Below are positions 1-29,969 of a stretch of DNA of 64,000 nucleotides, piece by piece (within the stretch, counting starts at the first letter, position 1; the number at the start of each line of letters is the position of its first letter). The translations under genes were made by a program, and so were the position numbers. The notes below the pieces were generated by a model. The model was not told where the DNA came from and made no database searches. It saw only the letters and a list, made by a program, of their open reading frames with translations. The stretch is from Branchiostoma lanceolatum (Eukaryota; Chordata; Leptocardii; Amphioxiformes; Branchiostomatidae): contig NC_089725.1 in assembly GCF_035083965.1 (NCBI RefSeq), positions 28,405,925 to 28,469,924 on the forward strand, read 5' to 3'.

Positions 1-1429
1 CAACCAATGTCTGGTAGCATTCAATAATGTTCAAATTCAAATGCAGATTTCAACCTAATATGCTATGCGTATTTTTCTTTTCAAATGTTGGGAAGAAATA
101 TTTATTGCAGAAGGCAGAACAGTTCACAGCCCAAACAATATCATCCAAGTCTGAGAAATTTTCAGCAACATACAAGCCATGATTATCAATCATTTAAATA
201 TAAATGGTAATATTCAAATACCCAGCTTCAGACAATCAACAATGCCCTATAAATCTAATCTAAGTTTGTTTGTCACACTGCATTGGAGATCAGCTACTGA
301 AGCACATAACCTACCAGCACAACAGCAACAAGTGCAAGAACAGGCCTTTATATCTCCTGGGCAAGAAAGTGGCAACTGAAGATACATGTATATTCTGACT
401 AAACTGCAAGGTAAGTTTGGATCAACCTTAAAGGTAAGTCTCCTCTACAAACAGCAGAGACACATCATATGCCTTGTTATGTACATAAGCACCCAAAAGG
501 GGGGATTCCTTCAAAGCCTTGATCCTGTCTTCTCAAATGTACCATTATCAAGGCAAGTCTAGTCATACACACAAGAATTTGACCTTCTTGTAAGCAAAAA
601 AAAAAATTCCTGCAAACAGTGTATGAAAATTCAAAGAAGTCAGTAAATGTGTGTTACCATGTTTTTCTGAATTTCAAAATGTGTCAGGTTATTTAAGAAT
701 CACTATTTGGCTCGCTCGTTTTTGATACCCTGACAGGGCTGTTTCCAGCTTTGAATTTTTTTCTGTCCCACTCATCGTTTGGGAGCCGATGTTTTGAATT
801 TTTGTTGTTGATTTCGTCATTTTAAGCTTACAAAAATACCGTTTCACCAATTTCAAATCATCAAGTTCAGAATTTGGGATGGAAAGGGTGAATTTTTTTT
901 TCAATCCCAACAAGCACATTTCTGTCCCGGGACGGGTCCTGGAGACAGCCCTGTACTTTGATATCATATGGTCTTGGGTCTTGGCAGGGTTTTACCAAAT
1001 TGCCAAAAAACTCAGGCCCTGGAACGTGACGTAGATTTTGCATGTACAAATTAGACTGGAAATATCAAATGTATATGAATGCAGGGTGTCCTGCCTATCC
1101 ACCCACGCAATGCCACAAAAAATACATGTGTTGAAATCCTATCAGGCCTAAATCACTCTACAATAGAAACTGTCAAATATAAATCAACATTGTCTCATTA
1201 AAATTTGTTCTTGTGGCTTCTCGCAAACTACAAATTCAAGATATTTGTGTACTAGTAGGGTTCTTCTGTTCCATTTTAGTAATATGTTATTCATCCCAAA
1301 ACTACATTTTTGGTATGGTGTATCAGTGTACCTATTTCCCAAAATGATTTTCTTGCCCTCAAACAGTATGTATATATGTTGTAAAAAAGTTATCCTCAAT
1401 TGAGGTGAAGCATGATGCTTTTCAAGTAG
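1..1429. other. Non-coding flank, nothing recognised
   Basis: AT-rich sequence with only short open frames, none resembling a known domain and none bounded by convincing splice sites. It could be intron or 3' flank of the minus-strand FAM98 gene, whose C-terminal exons are missing from the window. I looked on the minus strand for the FAM98 C-terminal region (a conserved helix, then Gly/Arg-rich repeats) and did not find it. Confidence 0.4.
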
Positions 1430-1730
1430 CTAGTAGTAGTGCAATGCAGCTTTGCTACGGCTCACATTTTCTTTGCCAAGCACACCAGGCCTGTCACCCC
1501 TACTCTTATTGATAAGTGTGTTTGGGTTCTTTTACGTGACCCCTGAGGCTTATGCCTGAAGCTCCCTCATACACGGGGCCATTGGCTTTACGTCACCATC
1601 CGAAATGACAAATGCAATCCCTCACAACAAGTCTGACCTGGGTCTGACCTTAGGATTGAACTCAGGCCCCAGGATCCACGGAATTTAATCCCGGTTGTGA
1701 GACAGCGAGGTTGAGTTACCACTTGTGCCA
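1430..1730 (-). repeat. tRNA-derived SINE (Nin-DC-like), minus strand
   Basis: Read on the minus strand it starts with a degenerate A box (TGGTAACTCAACC) and a B box (GAGTTCAATCC). Its 3' part contains ACGTAAAAGAACCCAAACAC. That 3' module resembles the second SINE of this window (20006-20270, with ATGTAAAAGAAGCCACCACA) and the conserved core of the Nin-DC group of deuterostome SINEs. The family name is from memory; the tRNA-like promoter and the shared core are seen directly. Confidence 0.6.
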
Positions 1731-1925
1731 TGACAATGACAGTGAGGTGTACATTTTATTCATTTTTTATTCAGCTTCACAGATTTAAAAAAAAAAAATC
1801 TGTGAGGAGCCGGCAACAGAAACCTGGTTTCTCTACAGGGTCGGCTCCTCAACAAATAAATGTTACAATGGTTCAGTCAGGTGAATTTATTTCTGCTCCT
1901 TGTTCTGTTTAGGTGTCATAACATC

Positions 1926-3602
1926 ATGGGGCAAAAGCTGAGACACGTGCTGATTTTCCTTCTCATCATCCTGAAGGAGCCCAAATTGTCAGAAGCTGGA
2001 TGCAACTGTTCAATATCCTCACCCTGCAGCCTAAAAGCCGTGGGGTGGTCTTTACCTCACACCCCTTGCTGCACCTGTAACGGGCGGGGCCTCACAAGCA
2101 TTCCCCTGGACTTCCCCAAAAACATCTCTCTCTTATCTTTGGAAAATTATCAGATCACCAGCTTCCCCATGACCCTCCCAAAATCCATCACTTGCTTGTT
2201 TTTGCAAAGTAATCGGATAATTTCTATTCCACCAGGTGCATGCTCAAATATTCCCCAGCTACAAATATTGTACCTGGCTAAAAATGGGATAACTAACATC
2301 AAGCCTGGAATGTTCTCAGATCTTTCTGAACTAGTACTGGTGAACCTGTCTTCAAACAGCATAGCAGACCTCCAAACTGGTGCATTCTCTAATCTAACTA
2401 ATCTCAATACTTTGTTTTTGCGAGACAACCAGATAAATGACATGCAGCCGGGGGTATTCTCTAATCTACCCAGACTCTATGAGCTGGACCTGTCCTCCAA
2501 CCAGATAACTTCTATCCAGTCAGATACATTCACTAATCTACCCAAGCTACAATGTTTGCACCTGCAGGCAAACCAGATATCTGTCCTTCCCCCGTCTGTT
2601 CACGGCATGTTGGCAGCAATTAAAGATGTAAATGTCAGCAACAACCCATTGCAGTGTGACTGTGGGATGATTCCCTTCAGGATGAAAATGAATGGGTCTG
2701 CTTCATTTGAAGATCAGATTACTTGTGCCCAACCTGCCAAGTTCCAGGATCGAAAGCTAGAAGATATTAATCCTGAAGACCTGATCTGTGAGGAGACCAC
2801 CATATCGACACTGCCTGTGGATAAACAGCCCCTTGTTAACCAATTGGAAGGTGCTAATAATGGCTACAATGGCACCCCAAATTCTCCCTATCACCAGTAT
2901 TTCAAAACTAATGCTGGCTCAACAGCAGGTCCAAAAGTACCAGTGGCACCACTAACTACAACCCTTGCAATTAGTTCAGACATTCTCCATGAATCTGCTC
3001 CCAGTTTCCCCTTGCCTGTTCTCATTGGCTCTATCTGTGGTTCACTAGCTGGCATTGTCCTGATTGGCAGCATCATTATCACGATCTGGTGCAAGAGGAG
3101 GACCAGGCATCCTCCTTTAGGACAAAATCCTAACGTTGTTGGTAGCAACACAAACACAGCAGGTTCTGTAATAACCAATGATCAGGATCACCAGTATGAA
3201 GATATTGACAACTTTCGCGATCAGATAGGGCAGAGCCAGTCTCAGGCTAACACTCAACCTTTTGATGCAATAAATCTATCACGTAATGCACTGCTAGCTG
3301 CCTTACGACCTAATCCTATGTACGCAGGTGTGCGAACACAACCACAGGGTCCAACATCTACAGAAATGGCCGATGGACATGATCAGACCACTGACCATAA
3401 CAGTGGTCATGATCAGACAGGCCAGGCTCAGGCTACCACTGACCATAACACAAGCACCACAGTTACTGCCATAATTAGTGGTCATGATCAGACAGGGCAT
3501 GCTCAGGCGACCACTGACCATAACACAAGCACCACATGCGCAGGGACGTCAGCAGAGGTTCATGATGACCTGCACATCTATGAAAACCACAACCTTAAAT
3601 AG
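1926..3602 (+). CDS. LRR transmembrane receptor, single coding exon
   Basis: Encodes 558 aa from the ATG at 1926. The open frame extends 22 codons further up, but a pyrimidine-rich stretch ending in AG at 1911-1912 looks like a splice acceptor, and the 1926 Met begins a hydrophobic signal peptide (about residues 1-24), so I chose it. A Cys-rich LRRNT (from about residue 26) is followed by six to seven leucine-rich repeats with the L..L.L..N.I pattern. Next come an LRRCT cap (NPLQCDCGMIPF), a Ser/Thr/Pro stalk, one membrane span (about 363-387) followed by KRR, and a cytoplasmic tail of about 170 aa. The tail carries tyrosine motifs YEDI (Y424), PMYAGV (Y466) and IYENH (Y552; YxN fits a GRB2 SH2 site) and a His/Asp/Gln/Thr-rich tandem repeat. 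It is probably a type I cell-surface receptor or adhesion protein; the ligand is unknown. It lies antisense to and just beyond the last recognised FAM98 exon, so it may be nested in a FAM98 intron. Confidence 0.87.
   Translation: MGQKLRHVLIFLLIILKEPKLSEAGCNCSISSPCSLKAVGWSLPHTPCCTCNGRGLTSIPLDFPKNISLLSLENYQITSFPMTLPKSITCLFLQSNRIISIPPGACSNIPQLQILYLAKNGITNIKPGMFSDLSELVLVNLSSNSIADLQTGAFSNLTNLNTLFLRDNQINDMQPGVFSNLPRLYELDLSSNQITSIQSDTFTNLPKLQCLHLQANQISVLPPSVHGMLAAIKDVNVSNNPLQCDCGMIPFRMKMNGSASFEDQITCAQPAKFQDRKLEDINPEDLICEETTISTLPVDKQPLVNQLEGANNGYNGTPNSPYHQYFKTNAGSTAGPKVPVAPLTTTLAISSDILHESAPSFPLPVLIGSICGSLAGIVLIGSIIITIWCKRRTRHPPLGQNPNVVGSNTNTAGSVITNDQDHQYEDIDNFRDQIGQSQSQANTQPFDAINLSRNALLAALRPNPMYAGVRTQPQGPTSTEMADGHDQTTDHNSGHDQTGQAQATTDHNTSTTVTAIISGHDQTGHAQATTDHNTSTTCAGTSAEVHDDLHIYENHNLK
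3371..3540 (+). repeat. Coding tandem repeat in the receptor tail
   Basis: Two near-identical units of about 20 codons each (SGHDQTG.AQATTDHNTST) are separated by five codons and preceded by a shortened unit (DGHDQTTDHN). The units are in frame and lie between the second and third tyrosine motifs of the LRR receptor. Confidence 0.8.
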
Positions 3603-4335
3603 CATCCTGAGGGTCAAACACCCTTCTTACAGGTTTACAAATTCATTGCAGATTTTATATACATTTCTGTGAAAAACATCTTCTCTTTGGATATCAACCC
3701 TTTTCCTTATTCTAATATTCCCAAAGAGGGGCCTTGACCTTTTGACCTCGCCCATGCACAGATTAAACCATGAACCAGACTATAACAGACACTATCTACT
3801 CTGAAACACTGACTCTTCTGATCTAGACAGAAGGTATGTTTGAACATTGAAAAGAAGAATGCTAACCAGCATATACATGTTAAGGCTATTTCGAAGGAAA
3901 TCTGTTGATGATGTTGGGATTATTGAATGCAATACAATCTTCACAAGAACGATTTGGAATATCAGTCAGCTTTTCTTGAGCTAAGACATGTTGTAGTCAA
4001 GAAATGCCACAAGCTTGCAAAAACACTTACACTCGAACATGAGTCGCGCGAGAGAAAATAGAACAGGTGAACGCAAAGTTCCCTTTCAGACGTAAACGGC
4101 CGCTGTCATTTGCAGTCGATGCTATATATGGACTGCTCTTTCCCCCAACCCGTCCCGAGTCATGTTTTTCCTTCTTAGGCTTCTGTTTTCATGCCGTCTT
4201 CTCGCTAAATTTGTACTTAAAATTATCCAAGAACCAAGGAAATTTATTGGTCTACAGGGATGAGACAGATGTGAAAAGTTTAAAACTCAAAATATACATC
4301 AACACAAGTTGTTAGTGTTGTACTGGGTGCCTTAC
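3603..4335. other. 3' flank of LRR gene and FAM98 intron or flank
   Basis: No recognisable coding sequence. It should hold the 3' UTR of the LRR receptor on the plus strand. On the minus strand it is downstream of the splice donor of the last FAM98 exon seen, so it is intronic to FAM98 if that gene continues to the left. Confidence 0.4.
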
Positions 4336-16016
<11,681 letters not shown>

Positions 16017-16444
16017 GATCCAGCGTTCTAGAGATGCTAGAAAACGACGAAACTCGTGGTACGGTTTGGAGTGGTGGGGGTGTGAGTGCAACCGGCTCGT
16101 GGATCCGGGATGGTGCCGCAAACCAGCTGATTGTCGTGAAATCGCATTCACTTTAATTTTTGTGGCTCTTTTGTGGTTTTCTATATTTTTTTCCTCAATG
16201 GTTTATTTTGAAACCCTCTCAGTTTAAGTGCCTTATGTCAAACCGACAAGGTTTGTGATGGCAAAAAGATATTGTTTATCGCTAAGAAAAACAAGTGGTA
16301 GCATTTACTATGATAAAGGAAGGATCAATTTAGCCTGCAGTTTTGCTAAAAATCGCTACTTGGCGCCCGTGACTGGTCCACTCGTTTGTGTTCTCGTTCC
16401 CAGTTTGCTCTTGATCCCAGAATACTTATCATTTGTGTTTCAAA
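16017..16444. promoter_or_regulatory. Shared FAM98/PSMD8 head-to-head promoter region
   Basis: 428 bp separate the FAM98 start codon (minus) from the PSMD8 start codon (plus). Both 5' UTRs and both promoters must fit here unless non-coding first exons lie further out. Such close divergent pairing of housekeeping genes usually means a bidirectional promoter (inference). I see no clear TATA box. Confidence 0.55.
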
Positions 16445-23637
<7,193 letters not shown>

Positions 23638-23967
23638 CACTGGATTTCTGTTGTTGTAATCTACCAGCTGTCATACTTTTTGTATCCGGGAATTCGAAAT
23701 TTCGGTCCAACTTTCAAGGTTTTCTTAACAGTTCACAGTAGGCTACTAAGACGAAGGTAGCCCCAGAGATTATTATTTTTGCCACGGTAAACAGAAGAAT
23801 ACAGTCTTTGATATTACCTTGATTTTCAACATACATGTATGGGCGTGAAAGTTTAGAGATGACATAAAAGTCCCCCTGTCTGACAGAAGTTATAGATTAT
23901 TGTAACCCTTCAACAGACTTCTGCTAGTATCTAAGAATACCATTCTAGAAGGAAAGTTTTTGGATAG

Positions 23968-24155
23968 GATGAAATATCATACCTTTAAAATGTAATTTCT
24001 CTGTAAAGTGATATAGTAGGAGTAAAGTCCACTTTTACCTGCTAGGACAGTTGAATTCATGTGAGCCTCGAGAAAGATGTTAAGTAAGCGTTGGATGAGA
24101 AAATGTGACTGGAAGGAATAAATGAATGCTTCACAATTGATACTATATTTGCTTG
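23968..24155 (+). repeat. Dispersed repeat also found at 34605-34790
   Basis: Shares blocks such as TCATACC, GTAATTTCTC, GAGTAAAGTCCACTTTTACC, TCGAGAAAGATGTTAA and ATAAATGAATGCTT with 34605-34790. Both copies lie shortly downstream of a gene's last exon (PSMD8 and the SABATH gene). The class is unknown. Confidence 0.65.
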
Positions 24156-24437
24156 TTTATTTGTTAATATTTACTCAATTATGTGAAGAGCTCAACACTG
24201 AGTGAGTGAGTGATATTTCTCTACCCCTTCAAAATTGTTCTTGAGCAATCTTTTGTCCACAGAGGCCAAAAATGAAGCAAAGACAGCTTCATAGAAAAGC
24301 TCAACCTCCACATGCCATCCCATTTTAGCTAGTGACATCAATGATAAATCGGTAGTCTGATCTTAGTGTAGTATGCAGGTGATGGCCCGAATGCAAAAAT
24401 ACCAAAGTTCCAAGTGTCAAGATGCGAGCATTTACTT

Positions 24438-24720
24438 TCTCCTTTTTTTTATTCAAAGAAGAATCAAATACATGAACAAAGACAAAGTGGCGGCCTACTC
24501 AAGTTGTGCACAACTTATATTATAGCCGCCACTTGTACAGTATGGAATATAAGATGTTTGACAACACTAAAAAACAGGAATGACAGGAAAAAAATTAGTT
24601 GACATGAGACCGACACCCCCCCCCCTCCCAGCGGAAAAGAAAGCCAAAGAACACATATAACTAAAAAAGTTTGGTTGATATGACATAGTCCTGAACAGCT
24701 AGCATTTACTTTGTTGCTTT
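24438..24720 (+). repeat. Dispersed repeat also found at 59105-59390
   Basis: Shares TTTATTCAAAG, a run ending ACTCAAGTTGTRC, ACTTATATT and GCCGCC, then AAAGAA...ACACATATA and a GTAGTC/ATAGTC block, with the copy in intron 1 of the fourth NXPE-like gene. The class is unknown. Confidence 0.6.
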
Positions 24721-25144
24721 GTCAAAGCTAACGACCTACTAGCTGCGTCCTCCCGACAGCGGTTTGTGTTCGGACCACTGTCATACAAACAGATTCATCA
24801 TAAGTGCAGTATTAGTTTAAATTCAGCACCAGACGAAGGTATTCCTAATTATTCGCTTGACAGGCTTTTTATGTTGGTAACGTTAACACCGAAGTCCTAA
24901 AGAGCTGAATAGAGATGACCGCAATTCATGACCTGGCGGCAAGTTCAAACTGTTGAACTAGTATTGTTATCAGTGACTGCAAGTAATGGAGCATGAACCA
25001 CGCCACCCTGGCTGCGGCATTGAGGAGAACAAAAGAAGCAAAGGTACAATATGTGTTTACGGCATCACAGGTCACTAGTTGAAGGGTACGTCTTCAGGGC
25101 TGCCCATTTTGGTCGTAATTCTTCTGATTTGTTATAAAAAGGGG

Positions 25145-25270
25145 ACGCAGACGGAGGTGTGCAGACAGTTCTGCTGGAGGAGGGACACCTGTTAAACCAT
25201 CGAGTCCAGCTGATCGTCAGGCGCCCAGAGTAATCAAGATAACCGCGAGAATTCTCGTCTGTGTGTCAAG
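25145..25270 (+). other. Possible 5' UTR exon of the SABATH gene
   Basis: A less AT-rich stretch ending at TCAAG|GTGAGAAC, a good splice donor, about 2.5 kb before the first coding exon at 27819. It contains no long ORF. The intron it would define contains the Harbinger-like element. Support is positional only. Confidence 0.25.
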
Positions 25271-25507
25271 GTGAGAACATTTCATTCGTCTTAAATTCTT
25301 ACCTACTGGACAATGTAGAACACATTATCTAGTTGTTAAAAAAGTTATCAGAACAACTCGACACCTGGGACAACTCGGCCCCTAGCCATTCAGGACAACT
25401 CGGCACCAAGCTCACGACAAGTCGGCACCGGGCCAATCATAGTTGATTATTGAACTGTTTTCCGAACTTTCTGCATAATTAATCGTGTGAACTCTGTCTC
25501 ACGGCTC

Positions 25508-25564
25508 GTCGTCGCGCTGCCCGTCGTCGCGCTGCCCGTCGTCGCGCTGCCCGTTGTCGCGCTA
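25508..25564 (+). repeat. 15-bp GC-rich tandem repeat
   Basis: Three exact copies of GTCGTCGCGCTGCCC and a partial fourth with one change (GTTGTCGCGCT). It follows a region with the scattered motif GACAACTCGGC (25350-25430). Confidence 0.85.
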
Positions 25565-25593
25565 TACTGCTCGTTGTCACTGATGAGGCTTTA

Positions 25594-27624
25594 AGCCCCT
25601 GTCACACTTGTGCGTATAAGCAATTCCGTGTTAGTTCCGTATCAAATTTTGACAAAACGCAGTTGTACGCTCAAAATATCGACTTTCTTGAGTTATGCGT
25701 GGCGCACTTATAGCGTGTGAGTAACGAATTGAGCGTATGACACACGTATGATTTTCATATGAAGTGCGCAATACTATTATCCTTCCAGCGAATAGCTGCG
25801 TATCAGGTGCGTATGCTGAGCGTATTCCGGACGCACACAACGTCTGCCGACCGCATGCTTGACGCACTTCCGACTAATGCTAATCGAATTTTGAGCGTAT
25901 TTGGTTATATTATCGAATTATGAGCGTATATGAAAACTCGTCTTTTCCATGCAGCGGCCTTGGAAGAATGACCCCAAAATAGCAGTTTTGGGTTGAAACA
26001 TTGCTTTATGTTTTCTAGTGTTTTTTTTTTTTTACCAAAAATAACGTTTACACAGAAAATGTCAACTGAGCCAGTGCCGTGGCAACACACCCTTTTCCAG
26101 CAGAAACATTGAATTTAAACGATGTTTGGAGAAGCGCTAGCGCCTTTCTGAGCCAAATCGGCTCCGAATCGTAAAGAAAACTCCGAATCGAGACCACAAA
26201 GAGCCTGGCCAGTCTAAGTGTTAAAACACTTTGATAACCTCCAAGCAGATATAAGGATCCAAATCAGTCTAAGCGCTCAAAAACACTGTCAAATCGCCCG
26301 GACAACGCTAATATAAAGTTGCACTTTCCAACGCCCTGAGTCGGTTCTGATACTTTTTGTCATGGAAAGCTAACTTCTTTTGACTGGTTGTGAACACTGC
26401 TCCGCGTGTCAGATCATGCAGATGGCGTGTTCGCAGAGCCAGAGGTCGGTGACCCGCATGGCACCGGGAGGACTGGTCTGACTTGTCCGCGGGGCTGCAC
26501 AGTATTACCCAGTATGCATAACAGACCACAAGGCCAGATTTGAAGCAGTAGACATGAGGCATTTCTGAGAATATTGCTGTACTTCACTGTTTCGCCTTTG
26601 TAGAGTGGGAGTAGGTAAGGCAACTACACATATAAACCTTCGAGAAAGGCTAGAAATAGCTGGGGGGGTAGAGAAATCAACCTTCTTGGGATCTGTCGAT
26701 AGCCTTGAAACGAAAATTTCACTTCGTCCTTGAAGGGTAGACATCCAGGTAACGATATTGCAGCTTGTCCTCAAGAACCCATTCGGAGCCATTGATGAAA
26801 GCCGGCGCCTCATGACAGATGCCCCGCATAGAACGACTGACTCTGTTACTATTAGTGTTAGAATCGCCTTGTCCGGTTTTGTGATTGAAACGATTTAACG
26901 TAAATGCAAACTTGCACTAATTGTACTAATACTGTAACGTTACGTCCGACATCCGTATCCACAGGTCACTACCAACAAGTGAAGTGATTCATTGATCATT
27001 CTTTCTGACTGCATTCAACACCCAAAATCTCTAGTCTCTACCAGACTAACCGCGCCGGCTATAGGGAGAACATTTGCCGGGGGACTTTGGCCATGAAGGG
27101 TAACATTCGGACCCTATCTCCATAGCCGACTCCCTTCATACAGTTGACTCTATTTGGCCAATTTCTACTATTTTCCCAGCAATTTCTACTATTTTCCCAT
27201 TTCACAAGAAATGCACGGAAAAGGTCCGGACTTCATTTTTCAACAATTTTATCCGACCACGCAGCAGTGAGTTCGGTTCGGTAATATAGGGTTAATGACC
27301 CGTCCTGAGGTCTATACGGTGTGATAAGGCATGGTCGTTCCTATAACCACCGAATAAAGTACCGAGGTCGCGAAGCTAAATCAAAATCTAATATATTTTC
27401 GGCTGCAAATATAAAAGCAAAATCTAATATATTTTCGGCTGCAAATATAAAAGCATATTCATGTTTGCAGCCGAATAAGTGATTTCTTAGGTTCGATTAC
27501 TAGGCTGCACAGCTGTAGGTCAAAGTAGAAAACAACTTTTCCCCTGCAAACTTTACTTAAACCAAGAAAATGTTAATGCGCAACTCACGCGCACTTGAAT
27601 ACACACACAAGTGTGACAGGGCCC
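25594..27624. mobile_element. PIF/Harbinger-like non-autonomous DNA element
   Basis: Terminal inverted repeats: the left end CCCCTGTCACACTTGTG (25597 onward) is mirrored at the right end by CACAAGTGTGACAGGGCCC. The 3-bp flank TTA occurs on both sides (25591-25593 and 27625-27627), which fits PIF/Harbinger. No transposase reading frame is present over about 2 kb. The left subterminal part repeats GAGCGTAT at least four times, as expected of transposase-binding motifs. It includes an exact 36-bp tandem duplication at 27383-27454. Confidence 0.7.
27383..27454 (+). repeat. Exact 36-bp tandem duplication
   Basis: Units 27383-27418 and 27419-27454 are identical (start AAAATCTAATATATTTTCGG, end AAAAGC). 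They lie inside the Harbinger-like element. Confidence 0.95.
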
Positions 27625-27818
27625 TTAGAAACTGTTATTTCTTTTCTGTTTATGTTTAAAACAGTTATGATAATAGGCCTCCGCAATGAATACTATGCTT
27701 TTGGGTATAATTGTAGCGTTATGACTGCGTGTTCGTGTGATGTTAACTCACTACTAGTATATTTGTCGATTTCCTCTAAAGGGTTTTGAAAACTACCACA
27801 AGTAAGCAAGATACGGCA

Positions 27819-29931
27819 ATGGACGACGAATACACAGTGACGGTGAGCTGAAGTTGGATTTCAATTTGTTATTAGCAACATATCCGTTCCTCAGACAAAA
27901 AATTCACCCTATCTATCAAACGTCTAACAACTTGACACGAGTCTCGCAATTTGGCAACTTGCTGAATCGTGGAACTCTAGTCTGGAACTGCAGTGGGTAT
28001 TTTTGTTTCACACTTTGGAGGAGGAGCAGGGGTTGATGGATTTTCATTGTTTTTTGGTATGTAGATGCCTTATGTTATGATTAGGATATTGAGATGTATT
28101 CATGCAGATGTGGGCCTAATTTATATAGTTAATGTCGTTGCATACATGTGAAGTCGACCTATCGTCGAGGACACCAACTGTCTGTCACTAGGGCTGGAGA
28201 TTTAGGTCAACAGATGGCAATGAACCACTGCGCTCCATGAAAGGGCTTTCAAATATGTGCCACATATAACTGAGAAAGAGAGGAATCGCGATAGATATAA
28301 GTTTTGAGGGCACAATTCGCATGATTTGTGAGAAAATGCTATAATTACATAGTGGTAAATGACGGCAAGTTTACGGCATTTGGATATTAATGGGACGTGA
28401 TCATCATTAAACATGAACTATATAAATCAGGGCCCCATAACTGAGAAAATACCAAAGGAGCCTTCTTTGCTATAATAGAACTTCCATACTTAGACCAACT
28501 TGTGATATTTGGGTCGACAAGTTTATCAAGTGCTATAGTATATGCAAATGAGGATGAAACTTGCACAATCAATGACAAACCTTTGTAATAAAAGATTTTG
28601 GCCATGTCAAAGTCGACATGAATGGTGTCTTGTAATACGTCCCTTGCTTCACAGACAGTGGCTCCACACAGCCACATACCATACGGCCCAGAGGGCACAG
28701 GCGCTTACACCAAGGCACAAACAACTGGACGCATTACTGCACACGAGTGCATCCCCATTACTCTGGAAGCTCTAGCGTCCATGGACATCAACCCTCGCCA
28801 GACCTTTAACATCGTGGACTACGGAGCCGCAGACGGCGGGGTCGACATGCCTCTACTGTATGAGGTACTTGCATGTATCAGCAATAAGTGACCGACCCTC
28901 TCATGCTAGACCCACCCCTTGTGTATGTCTATCCTGCAACCTTCTCGCTGCGTTAGTGCTGGCCAACCGTCAGCTAATCATATACTCCCCCTATATGTCT
29001 TTATTACTAGTATAGGGAAAACCACCAGTCACGTTGACTCTTGACAGTACCCAGTGACATGATTGGCTGGCAACTTTCCTTACAGCAACGGGCCGGGAGG
29101 GGCGGGGAGTATCACTGAACGCTTAGTGTTATCTCTGGTGCGATTGCAAATAAGGCAGCATTGTGTTCATTGTTTATTGTATTTTCACTAAAATTGTGTA
29201 TCAAATTCATATTTGGCATTGGATTTCCCAAGATAGTAAAATGCATTACATTACGAAGAAATGTCCTATTCTCCAACTAAAAAATGGAATCACCGGAATT
29301 TCCGACTGACTCGCTCAAATGTTGTTGGAAGTCGGTACCGTCCCCCGTCCCGATTGAGAGAAGGTTGGTGCGCCCTGATGTAATTGGCCTCCTTCACTCC
29401 TCTCACTGTTCGGTACCCATATACAATGTATCAACACTGAGTGACCCCTCTCATGACGAAACACTTGCGCTATAAGCATTAAAACTTGTCTCATTCTGTC
29501 AAATTCTGAAAATCTATATCAATCTATATTAATGTATTTACCGCCCATGTCTTTTGACCTCTTATCTCCGGTCTGTTTCCTTGTATTTCGTGCTTAAGGC
29601 ATTCATTAACATATTATGACATTGTCACGTATCATCTTTCCAGAGTCGTCGGTAACGATCGCGGATCTTGTGAGAATGATTTAGCCACGCAAACATGTTA
29701 ACAACGCTGTAAAATTTAATCTTGCCTCATTCTAAGTAAAATTCTAAAGATAGAACACGCTGTATTCTTTTGATGCCACTTCTGTATTCAATCCTTTCAC
29801 AGCATCGTTTCCTTACATTTCCATCGGTTTTATTTCAGATTGCTACACGTTTCGTTCCATTTCGCACTTTCTGTAGTTCCATTTGGTGCCATTTCGCTCT
29901 TTCTGTACACACCGAGAAAGAATGTGTATGT

Positions 29932-29969
<38 letters not shown>

